Part shown: piece by piece, positions 1-5,839 of the stretch
Layout: each line of letters opens with the position of its first letter
Position numbering within the stretch: position 1 is the first letter of the stretch
DNA from: Methylacidiphilaceae bacterium
Lineage (GTDB): Bacteria; Verrucomicrobiota; Verrucomicrobiia; Methylacidiphilales; Methylacidiphilaceae
Length of the DNA stretch: 8,230 nucleotides
NCBI GenBank assembly: GCA_028687155.1
Contig: JAQUAR010000049.1
Span: 1 to 8,230 of the forward strand
Reading direction: 5' to 3'
The notes under the pieces: generated by a model
Database searches by the model: none
What the model saw: the letters and a program-made list of their open reading frames with translations, nothing else
What the model was told of the DNA's origin: nothing
Translations under genes and position numbers: made by a program

Positions 1-86
1 GCCTCCCGACCTTGCCGCACATATTCCGCCGGGTGCCCCACGGCATGACGGCAGAGCGGAGTATGGATATGGTAGTCGAAGAGCAT
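1..86 (-). CDS. PHP-domain histidinol-phosphatase-like protein (N-terminal fragment, runs off window)
   Basis: Only the first 28 codons lie in the window; the gene continues past the left edge. The translation begins MLFDYHIHTPLCRHAVGHP, the N-terminal signature of the PHP phosphoesterase superfamily. His6 and His8 form the HxH metal-binding pair, and the following TPLCRHA-G-P-EYV pattern is typical of HisJ/HisK-type histidinol-phosphatases, which dephosphorylate L-histidinol phosphate in histidine synthesis. The ATG at 86 lies only three bases after the TAG stop (90-92) of the preceding class V PLP gene, so the two are probably co-transcribed and translationally coupled. The Shine-Dalgarno signal is weak, which fits coupling. 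Family membership is seen in the sequence. The exact substrate is inferred, because many HisJ-like PHP proteins have other phosphoester substrates and the remaining metal ligands are not visible. Confidence 0.82.
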   Translation of the reverse strand, partial: MLFDYHIHTPLCRHAVGHPAEYVRQGRE

Positions 87-89
87 CGG

Positions 90-1259
90 CTATCCCAAGC
101 CGCTCCGGTCAAGGATGCTGACCACCTTGGCGAGTTCCGCGTGCGTGTTGTAAAAATGGGGGGAGAAACGGATGTACTGCTTCCCCTGCCGATCCCACCG
201 AAGGGAGACGACGATCCCTTGCTCCTTCAGAGCCTCGACCGCTGCGGAAAGATTGCGCTGGTCGTGGCTCGCCGTCACGATCCCGGATCGGGCCTCTTCG
301 GGCAGATCCTCGGCAAGGAGTCGCCATCCACGCTTGCGCAGTCCTTCGGCCAGGAAGGCGTGCAAGGAGAGGAGCCGCTCGCGAATCGCCTCGATTCCCA
401 GCTCCAGCAGGAGCTCCATCGAAGCCCGCATCCCTAAAATACCCAATGCGTTGAGTGCCCCGCATTCGTAGCGCCGGGCACCCGCCTCGCATTCGACCGC
501 CTCCTGAGCGATGAAGCCCGGAGATCGGATGTTCCAGGCGCCCAGGAGCGCCGGCGGGAGGAGAGGCTGCCGCTCTTTGCGAACATAGAAGATGCCCGCT
601 CCCAAGGGGCCCAAAAGCCATTTGTGCGAGTCGGCGCTCAAGAAATCACAGTAGGCTGCGTCCACGGGAGCGGCGCCCAGTGTCTGAATCCCATCCAGGC
701 AAAAAAGCACGCCTCGGCGGCGAAGCTCTTCCCCGATCCTGCGGTAATCGAGCTGGTAGCCGGAGAGAAAGTGGCAAGAGGCGAGCGCGACCAGACGGGT
801 CCGCGGGCCGACGGCGTCCAACACCAGCTCCGGGGTGAGCCTGCCCAAGGAGACGGGCTGGAGCCGCACCAGCCTGACTCCACGCCCCTCCAGTCGCAGC
901 CAGGGATAGACGTTGGACGGGTAGTCGTCCGGATAGAAGACCACCTCGTCTCCCGGTTGAAAATCGATTCCCAGCGCCACGAGATTCAAGCCAAAGGCCG
1001 TCGGCCCGACCAGAGCGATTTCGCTCGCATCGACCTTCAAAAGACGAGCAGCCACCCGGCGGCTCTCATCGAGCTCTCGCAGAAGCGCTTCGGTCTCCTG
1101 CTCCTGGCTTGCCCCCTCTTCGGCCGCAGTACAGATCCGATCGACAGCCGCCTGGGTGATCGGAGCGACGCCCGCATGGGCGAGAAAAATCTTCCGCTTG
1201 GTCACCGGAAAGAGCCGGGACCGGAGCTCTGCATCGTTTACGATCTGATCGATGGTCAT
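90..1259 (-). CDS. Class V aminotransferase-fold PLP enzyme without the desulfurase cysteine
   Basis: A 389-residue PLP enzyme of fold type I, class V aminotransferase family (the group containing cysteine desulfurases, selenocysteine lyase and isopenicillin-N-epimerase-like proteins). The Schiff-base lysine is K213 in SADSHKW. D189 in FCLDGIQTLG should contact the pyridine nitrogen. The C-terminal IRFSPHFYNTHAEL (about 363-376) matches the epimerase/lyase-like branch. Where cysteine desulfurases carry a catalytic Cys loop, this protein reads VVSLRWDRQGKQ and has no cysteine, so it is probably not a sulfur donor enzyme; its substrate cannot be read from sequence. The ATG at 1259 overlaps the stop of the cysteine desulfurase gene by four bases (ATGA), and a PHP phosphatase gene starts three bases after its own stop. 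It may be named 'cysteine desulfurase' by homology alone, which I would resist. Length is full for the family. Confidence 0.85.
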   Translation of the reverse strand: MTIDQIVNDAELRSRLFPVTKRKIFLAHAGVAPITQAAVDRICTAAEEGASQEQETEALLRELDESRRVAARLLKVDASEIALVGPTAFGLNLVALGIDFQPGDEVVFYPDDYPSNVYPWLRLEGRGVRLVRLQPVSLGRLTPELVLDAVGPRTRLVALASCHFLSGYQLDYRRIGEELRRRGVLFCLDGIQTLGAAPVDAAYCDFLSADSHKWLLGPLGAGIFYVRKERQPLLPPALLGAWNIRSPGFIAQEAVECEAGARRYECGALNALGILGMRASMELLLELGIEAIRERLLSLHAFLAEGLRKRGWRLLAEDLPEEARSGIVTASHDQRNLSAAVEALKEQGIVVSLRWDRQGKQYIRFSPHFYNTHAELAKVVSILDRSGLG

Positions 1260-2422
1260 TCCGCAACCAGCGCCACCGGGAGCTTTTCCCGAATGCGCCG
1301 CACCGCAGAGACGACTGCGGCCGCCGCATGGTCGATCTCGTCCTCGGTATTGTTCCAGCCCAGCGAGAAGCGGACGCTGGAGAAGGCCTCCCGCACGCTA
1401 AGCCCCATCTCGACGAGGACGCGGGAGGGTTTGGCGCTCCCGGTGCTGCAAGCCGATCCACCCGAAGCCTGGATCCCCTGACGATCGAGTTCCATGAGCA
1501 GAGCTTCGGATTCGACATTCTGAAAGCAGAGATTGGAGGTGTTGGGAACGCGCTCGGCCGGCTGTCCGTTGATCCGGACATCCGTCAGTCCGGCAAGGAT
1601 CGTCCGCTCAAAGCGGTCCCGCAGCTTCCCGACCCGCTTCGCGAATTGTCCGACTCGCTCCGCGGCAAGCTCAGCGGCTCGACCCATGCCCACGATGGCG
1701 GCGATATTTTCGGTTCCCGCGCGCCGACCGCGCTCCTGCGAGCCTCCCCAAAGGTAGGGTCGGAAGGGCACTCCCTGGCGTATGTAGAGCACGCCGATTC
1801 CTTTAGGCCCTCCGAACTTGTGCGCAGAAACCGAAAGGAGGTCGATCGGCATTTGCGCTAGGTGGATGGGGACTTTGGCGGCCGCCTGGACGGCATCGGT
1901 GTGAAAGAGAACTCCCCGCGCGCGGCAGATCTCGCCGATCTCACGGATCGGAAAGAGCACCCCGGTCTCATTGTTTGCCCACATGATCGAGACGACCGCC
2001 GTCTCCGACTGGATCGCCCGAGCCACATCCGCCGGGTCGAGCTGCCCGTCGGAAGCGACGGGAAGCCATCGGACGCGATACCCGTCTCGCTCCAGCTCCT
2101 GGCAGAAACGGTGGACGGCCGGGTGCTCCACAGCCGTGGTGACCAACTCCCGTTTCCCGGAAGTGCGCAGGGCAGACCAGAGCGCGGTGTTGTCCGATTC
2201 GGTGCCTCCGCTCGTAAAGACGATTTCTTCCTCCAGACAGCCCAGCAGACGCGCGACGCGGCGCCGGGCCGACTGGACGGCCTCTTTGGACTCCTGGCCG
2301 AGGGAGTAGGCGCTCGAAGCGTTCCCATAGTAGACCGAAAGGAAAGGGACCATCTCCCGAACCGCTTCCGGGAGCACCGCCGTCGTTGCGTTGTTATCCA
2401 GGTAAATCAGTCGCCTGCTCAC
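1256..2422 (-). CDS. nifS: Cysteine desulfurase, NifS/IscS group I
   Basis: A 388-residue PLP enzyme that removes sulfur from L-cysteine as an enzyme-bound persulfide, giving alanine and supplying sulfur for Fe-S clusters, thiolated tRNA or cofactors in the cytoplasm. The N-terminus IYLDNNATT is diagnostic. Other visible family residues are H100 (VEHPAV), the ANNETG motif (149-154), D176 in FHTDAVQA, the PLP lysine K202 in SAHKFGGPKG, the catalytic C325 in SGGSACSTGSAKPS, and R351 in RFSLG. The short Cys loop places it in group I (NifS/IscS) rather than SufS. The start is a GTG at 2422, chosen because the conserved N-terminus follows at once and AGGAG (2429-2433) lies six bases upstream. No IscU or other scaffold gene is visible next to it. 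It is coupled to a second class V PLP gene by a four-base overlap. Whether its role is general Fe-S assembly or a dedicated one is not decided by the sequence. Confidence 0.95.
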   Translation of the reverse strand: MSRRLIYLDNNATTAVLPEAVREMVPFLSVYYGNASSAYSLGQESKEAVQSARRRVARLLGCLEEEIVFTSGGTESDNTALWSALRTSGKRELVTTAVEHPAVHRFCQELERDGYRVRWLPVASDGQLDPADVARAIQSETAVVSIMWANNETGVLFPIREIGEICRARGVLFHTDAVQAAAKVPIHLAQMPIDLLSVSAHKFGGPKGIGVLYIRQGVPFRPYLWGGSQERGRRAGTENIAAIVGMGRAAELAAERVGQFAKRVGKLRDRFERTILAGLTDVRINGQPAERVPNTSNLCFQNVESEALLMELDRQGIQASGGSACSTGSAKPSRVLVEMGLSVREAFSSVRFSLGWNNTEDEIDHAAAAVVSAVRRIREKLPVALVAE

Positions 2423-2428
2423 GTCCTG

Positions 2429-2433
2429 CTCCT
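2429..2433 (-). promoter_or_regulatory. Ribosome-binding site of the cysteine desulfurase gene
   Basis: AGGAG on the minus strand, six bases before the GTG at 2422. It supports this non-ATG start. It partly overlaps the left copy of the CTAGCCTG direct repeat. Confidence 0.7.
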
Positions 2434-2452
2434 AGCCTGAATGTCTAGCCTG
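2432..2452. repeat. Direct repeat CTAGCCTG x2 in the leader of the cysteine desulfurase gene
   Basis: Two perfect eight-base copies lie at 2432-2439 and 2445-2452, with start-to-start spacing of 13 bases. One copy touches the ribosome-binding site and the other overlaps the candidate -10 element. The position suits an operator or an RNA-level control site, but no known regulator motif is recognised and chance is possible. Confidence 0.4.
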
Positions 2453-2479
2453 TATATCTCCTAAGCGTTCTCCAGCCAG
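2451..2479 (-). promoter_or_regulatory. Candidate sigma-70 promoter for the cysteine desulfurase operon
   Basis: Read on the minus strand, TATACA (2456-2451) is a good -10 hexamer, with CTGGCT as a poor -35 seventeen bases upstream. A perfect TTGACA also lies further upstream (2515-2510), but the hexamer at its 17-base spacing is GAAAGT, a weak -10. At least one promoter is expected in this 121-base gap, which separates two minus-strand gene groups. I cannot decide between the alternatives from sequence alone. Confidence 0.3.
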
Positions 2480-2543
2480 AGGGACCACTTTCGGAGGAGA
2501 GCGGCGACTTGTCAATCTTCGTCCCCACCAGGTTCTAGACGAC

Positions 2544-3095
2544 CTATCCGAGGCCAAGGCCGAAAGCGACGAAGCCCACGCCCACCGCCAGGGCAGCCCA
2601 CGCGGTCGTGCGCAGCGGCCCGGGAAGTCCCAGCGGCTCGCAGACCCGATCGCGGAAGAGATGGGGGAGGCTCACAAAAAGGATCCCGGCAGCCACCCAG
2701 AGGTAGGCCAGAACGACTAGCGCGATCTTCCCGGGGCGATCACTTAGGAAGGCCGCATCGAGCAGGACGTTCGCCCCCAGCAGGAAGAGCATGGAGAGCC
2801 CCCGGACCGCAGGAAAGTCGTCCAGGAGCCAGATCGAAAGCGTCCCAAGAATCAGGCACGCCGAAACAAGGACCGAACGGAACGCCGAATACTCCCCTAA
2901 ATCGGTCGTGGCGCAGAGGGTTGCCGCCCAGACGGTTACGCCTCCCAAGAGGAGCCGGCCAAGGGTACGGTTTCTCGGGAACCTCTGCAGAAATTGCTGA
3001 ATTCTACTAGGAAAAAGAAGGGCGAGGATCCCTCCTATGCCGTGGAGCAGGCCGACGACGAGGGCCGTCAGGCCCAAGGAAACGTGATAGATCAT
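2544..3095 (-). CDS. Uncharacterised six-helix membrane protein
   Basis: A 183-residue, very hydrophobic protein with about six predicted membrane segments at residues 5-28, 46-62, 73-91, 97-115, 122-143 and 165-182. Short charged loops include FPRNRT (39-44), TDLGEYS (64-70), SDRPGK (118-123) and PHLFRDR (144-150). The DLGEYS and LLDAAFL stretches remind me of conserved hypothetical membrane proteins of Verrucomicrobiota, but I know no function. The open frame runs far upstream, but that part is antisense-like shadow over aguA. The ATG at 3095, seven bases after the aguA stop, is the sensible start, because the hydrophobic segment begins immediately. There is no good Shine-Dalgarno at this ATG; a tiny bridging ORF may couple it to aguA. 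The gene order suggests co-transcription with aguB-aguA, so transport or sensing of agmatine or putrescine is conceivable but unsupported. Confidence 0.8.
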   Translation of the reverse strand: MIYHVSLGLTALVVGLLHGIGGILALLFPSRIQQFLQRFPRNRTLGRLLLGGVTVWAATLCATTDLGEYSAFRSVLVSACLILGTLSIWLLDDFPAVRGLSMLFLLGANVLLDAAFLSDRPGKIALVVLAYLWVAAGILFVSLPHLFRDRVCEPLGLPGPLRTTAWAALAVGVGFVAFGLGLG

Positions 3096-3106
3096 AGTGG
3101 TCTCAT
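3092..3106 (-). other. Four-codon mini-ORF (MRPL) bridging aguA and the membrane-protein gene
   Basis: On the minus strand an ATG at 3106 is preceded five bases upstream by AGGAG (3116-3112). It encodes M-R-P-L followed by TGA at 3094-3092. Its start overlaps the aguA stop (ATGA) and its stop overlaps the start of the membrane-protein gene (ATGA again). It could relay ribosomes from one gene to the next. Such short overlaps also arise by chance, so this is a suggestion only. Confidence 0.3.
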
Positions 3107-4194
3107 TCCGGCTCCTGCTGGGTGATGCAGTGCAAGCCGCCGAATCCCCAAACAAGATCGCGAGCCGGTACCGGGACTGTCGGCCGGTCGCGGACCAGCT
3201 CGCCCAAGATCTTGCCGGCGACGGCGTCCATGGGATCTCCGAAAGCGGGAAAGAGAAGTGCCTCGTTCGAGAAATAAAAGTTTGCGTAGGAGGCGGGAAG
3301 CCGCGTCTCTCCCTCGTAGATCGCCCCCGGCATCGGCAGGGCGACCAGGCGAAGTCGCTCGGAGTCCCTCGCCGCTTCCGCCTGGAGGCGCTCGAAGTTC
3401 TCTTCCAGAACGGCGTGGTTGGGGTCTTCGGGGTCTTGGGTCCGTGCGGCCACGATCGTCGACCGGTCGACGAAGCGGGCGATCTCGTCGACATGGCCGT
3501 CGGTGTCGTCCCCCACGATTTCGGCCTCGAGCCAGATGATCCGTTCCGCACCCAGATATTCGCGCAGGGCCCACTCCATCCGCTCCCGTGTCATTCCCGG
3601 ATTGCGGACTGGATCGAGAAGACAGCGGGAGCCGACGAGAAAAGTTCCCTCTCCGTTGGTGTCGATCGCTCCCCCCTCCAGGACAATACCGGGTTCGAAA
3701 CAGCGCATCCCGAGGAAAAAGGCGGCCCGCTGCGGCACTAGGTCGTCTAGCGCGTAGGGCGGATACTTTTTCCCCCAGGCATCGTATCCCCAATCGACGA
3801 TCGCGGTCTCCCGGCCATTTTGCACGAAGATCGGCCCATGATCCCGGCACCATGGCTCGTAGGCGGGGCTATCGTAGAGAAGGACTCTGCGGCCGAGGGC
3901 AAGGCCGCGGGCTTGCAGCAGCTCCTGCACCGATTTCCGCTGCTCGCGGGAAAAGCAGTTCACTCGCACGAGCTCTCCGGAGGAGAGGAGTTGAACCAGA
4001 TCCGCCCAGAAGGCGATCATCTTCTTCTCTTTCCCGGGGAAGCTGATCCCCTCTCCGCGCGGCCAGGTTAGCCAGGTCGCCCGATGATGCGCCCACTCGG
4101 GCGGCATGCGAAACCCGGAAGCCCGCGGCGTCCCCTTCCGGCTCCTTCCCTGCGGCTCCGCACCGCTGCCCTCTCCTGCGTTTTTCGTCCTCAC
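3103..4194 (-). CDS. aguA: Agmatine deiminase
   Basis: A 363-residue cytoplasmic enzyme that hydrolyses agmatine to N-carbamoylputrescine and ammonia, the step before AguB in putrescine synthesis from arginine. It belongs to the guanidino-modifying (PPAD-type) superfamily. Visible active-site elements are GFRMPPEW-HH-TWLTWP (about 27-45), D118 in WCRDHGP, E173 in LEGGA, H234 in DDTDGHVDE, and the nucleophile C356 in GGLHCITQQEPE at the C-terminus. The length is normal for the family. The start chosen is a GTG at 4194 overlapping the aguB stop by four bases (GTGA). This keeps TPRASGFRM, which matches the usual N-terminus before the RMPxEW motif. The alternative ATG at 4107 would give 334 residues but would cut into that region. 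The first 20 or so residues are Gly/Arg/Lys-rich and not family-typical. Confidence 0.93.
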   Translation of the reverse strand: MRTKNAGEGSGAEPQGRSRKGTPRASGFRMPPEWAHHRATWLTWPRGEGISFPGKEKKMIAFWADLVQLLSSGELVRVNCFSREQRKSVQELLQARGLALGRRVLLYDSPAYEPWCRDHGPIFVQNGRETAIVDWGYDAWGKKYPPYALDDLVPQRAAFFLGMRCFEPGIVLEGGAIDTNGEGTFLVGSRCLLDPVRNPGMTRERMEWALREYLGAERIIWLEAEIVGDDTDGHVDEIARFVDRSTIVAARTQDPEDPNHAVLEENFERLQAEAARDSERLRLVALPMPGAIYEGETRLPASYANFYFSNEALLFPAFGDPMDAVAGKILGELVRDRPTVPVPARDLVWGFGGLHCITQQEPE

Positions 4195-5075
4195 CCCAAG
4201 TAGCGCGCAGCGATCTCTCCGTAGGCGTCGACTCGGCGATCGCGTAGAAAGGGCCAATGCACACGAACTTCTTCGATCAGGCCGAGATCGAGATCGGCTA
4301 AGAGCACCCCCTCCTCGCCGGAGGCTTCCGCGAGGAGTCGGCCCATCGGGTCGGCTACGAAGCTGCGCCCCCAAAACTCGATCGCGCGTCCGCTCGGTCC
4401 TTCCTCCCGCCCAACCCGATTGACGGCAACGACGAAGCAGCCGTTGGCAATGGCATGGCTTCGCTGAATGGTCCGCCAAGCATCCGCCTGGGCGGCGCCC
4501 TCACTCTCTTTCTCGTGCGGGTGCCAGCCGATGGCCGAAGGGTAGAAAAGCACTTCCGCCCCTTGCAAGGCGGTCAGCCGGGCCGCCTCGGGATACCATT
4601 GATCCCAGCAGACCAGGACCCCCAGCCGACCGGCGGGGGTTGGCCAGACGCGGAAGCCCAAGTCCCCGGGCGTGAAGTAATACTTCTCGTAATAGCCGGG
4701 ATCATCGGGAACATGCATCTTCCGATAACAGCCGAGTAGAATCCCGGCAGCGTCGATCACCACGGCGGTGTTATGGAAAAGTCCTGGGGCGCGCCGTTCG
4801 AAGAAGGAGCCGATCACCACCGCCTTGGCTCTCTGCGCCTGCTTGCGTAGAAACTGGACGGTCGGGCCGTCGATTGCCTCGGCCCATCGAAAGGCCTCGA
4901 CGTTCTCTTCCTGACAAAAATACGGGGCGGCAAAGAGTTCCTGGGTGCAGATCACCCCCGCCCCCCGCTCCGCCGCTTCTTCGAAGAGCCTCTCCTGCCG
5001 CTGGAGATTCTCGTCTCGATCCCTTCCCGCTCCAGCCTGGAGAAGGGCAACGCGAACGTGATTCGGGGATTCCAT
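4191..5075 (-). CDS. aguB: N-carbamoylputrescine amidase
   Basis: A 294-residue nitrilase-superfamily enzyme that hydrolyses N-carbamoylputrescine to putrescine, carbon dioxide and ammonia in the cytoplasm. The catalytic triad is visible: E46 in TQELFAAPYFCQ, K119 in YRKMHVPDDPGYYEKYYFTPGD, and C156 in VLVCWDQWYPEAAR. The ELF-PYFCQ and HVPDDP-YYEKYYF stretches are hallmarks of the AguB branch rather than of general amidases. The ATG at 5075 is preferred because MESPNHVRVALLQ aligns with the family N-terminus. An in-frame GTG at 5114 would add 13 residues of no family character. GAGAAG lies just before the ATG at close spacing. The gene is first in a cluster with aguA (four-base overlap) and diverges from the lipoprotein gene across 176 bases, where no convincing promoter stands out. 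The pairing with aguA strongly supports the function. Confidence 0.95.
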   Translation of the reverse strand: MESPNHVRVALLQAGAGRDRDENLQRQERLFEEAAERGAGVICTQELFAAPYFCQEENVEAFRWAEAIDGPTVQFLRKQAQRAKAVVIGSFFERRAPGLFHNTAVVIDAAGILLGCYRKMHVPDDPGYYEKYYFTPGDLGFRVWPTPAGRLGVLVCWDQWYPEAARLTALQGAEVLFYPSAIGWHPHEKESEGAAQADAWRTIQRSHAIANGCFVVAVNRVGREEGPSGRAIEFWGRSFVADPMGRLLAEASGEEGVLLADLDLGLIEEVRVHWPFLRDRRVDAYGEIAARYLG

Positions 5076-5251
5076 GGCTTCTCGCGGCAGCTTAGCGGGC
5101 AGCCCCCTTCTCACAGGAGCCGACCTGCCTTCTCATGCTCATTTTCCGTCGGCCCGCCAAGTCTTTTTTGCCTCACCGGCCGAGCAAACCCACCCGATCC
5201 GCATTCCAGTCTTGGCCGGGAACGGCAAGCCTGCTTCACTCCCCCCTAGCG

Positions 5252-5839
5252 ATGGGTAACCGCAAAGAGCGGCTGATTGTTCCCAGCCTCTTGATCTTCT
5301 GTCTGTTTTCCCTGGCGGGATGCGCCAACTTGAGCCCCGTTCCGGAATCCCTGCGCCACAAGGCCAAAGGTCAGCCCCTTCTTTCGGAGATTGCAGCCGA
5401 CCCAGCGGCCTTCCAAGGCAGAATCGTCATCTTCGGCGGCCGAATCATCGAGACCCGACTCTTCGAGAAGGGGAGTATCGCGCTCCTTTCGCAGCGACCG
5501 CTGAGCGCCCATGATGTGCCCCTTAGGACGACAGAATCCAGTGGCCGGATCCTCGTCGAGTACGAGGGTCGACTCGACCCCGCGGTCTATAGCCCGGGGA
5601 AGAGACTCGTCGTGGCCGGACGCGTCCTCCCCAATCCGGCGCTCCGTCCGGGTCCAACGATCCGGCTGGAGGGCATTCGCCTCTGTCTCTGGCCGCACGA
5701 GCCGAAAATGATCGAAGAAGAGCAGAAGAAGGAGCTCGCGGCCTACGGGTCGATTGACGAATACGGCGCCATCGACCAGTACTGGAATCCGATCGGCTGG
5801 GAACCGAATGTCATGGGTTGGGGACCCGGCTGGTGGTAA
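5252..5839 (+). CDS. Slp-family outer-membrane lipoprotein
   Basis: A 195-residue predicted lipoprotein. The N-terminus has basic residues (NRKER), a hydrophobic stretch (about 9-22) and the lipobox LAGC with the acylated cysteine at C24. Ala at the +2 position favours outer-membrane sorting. The body matches the Slp (starvation-inducible lipoprotein) family: an N-terminal block GRIVIFGGRIIETR (56-69), then GRILVEYEGRLDPAVYSPGKR (98-118) and VVAGRV followed by IRLEGIRLCLWP (137-148). The molecular role of Slp proteins is not well established. The tail from about 165 on is rich in Tyr, Trp, Gly and Asp/Glu, ending GWGPGWW. The ATG at 5252 is chosen because it gives a proper signal peptide; the open frame extends upstream to 5135, but that would place about 39 residues before the signal. 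No clear Shine-Dalgarno is seen. The 3' end overlaps nnr by 29 bases on the opposite strand. Confidence 0.85.
   Translation: MGNRKERLIVPSLLIFCLFSLAGCANLSPVPESLRHKAKGQPLLSEIAADPAAFQGRIVIFGGRIIETRLFEKGSIALLSQRPLSAHDVPLRTTESSGRILVEYEGRLDPAVYSPGKRLVVAGRVLPNPALRPGPTIRLEGIRLCLWPHEPKMIEEEQKKELAAYGSIDEYGAIDQYWNPIGWEPNVMGWGPGWW

Noticed and set aside
624..1481. Plus-strand open frame of 285 codons opposite the two PLP genes
   Set aside because: It is antisense to two well-supported enzymes across their junction, and the translation has no domain character.
90..2422. Tandem gene duplication of the two PLP enzymes
   Set aside because: They share a fold and length, but their motifs differ throughout (IYLDNNATT versus IFLAHAGVAP, different Cys regions), so they are distant family members rather than a recent duplication.
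3096..3551. N-terminal extension of the membrane protein (open frame back to 3551)
   Set aside because: It lies antisense-free but out of frame within aguA on the same strand; the translation is Ser/Arg/Thr-rich and unlike a signal or domain, while the hydrophobic protein starts cleanly at 3095.
5135..5251. 39-residue extension before the Slp lipoprotein signal peptide
   Set aside because: A lipoprotein signal must be N-terminal, and the ATG at 5252 gives a standard one with the lipobox at residues 21-24.
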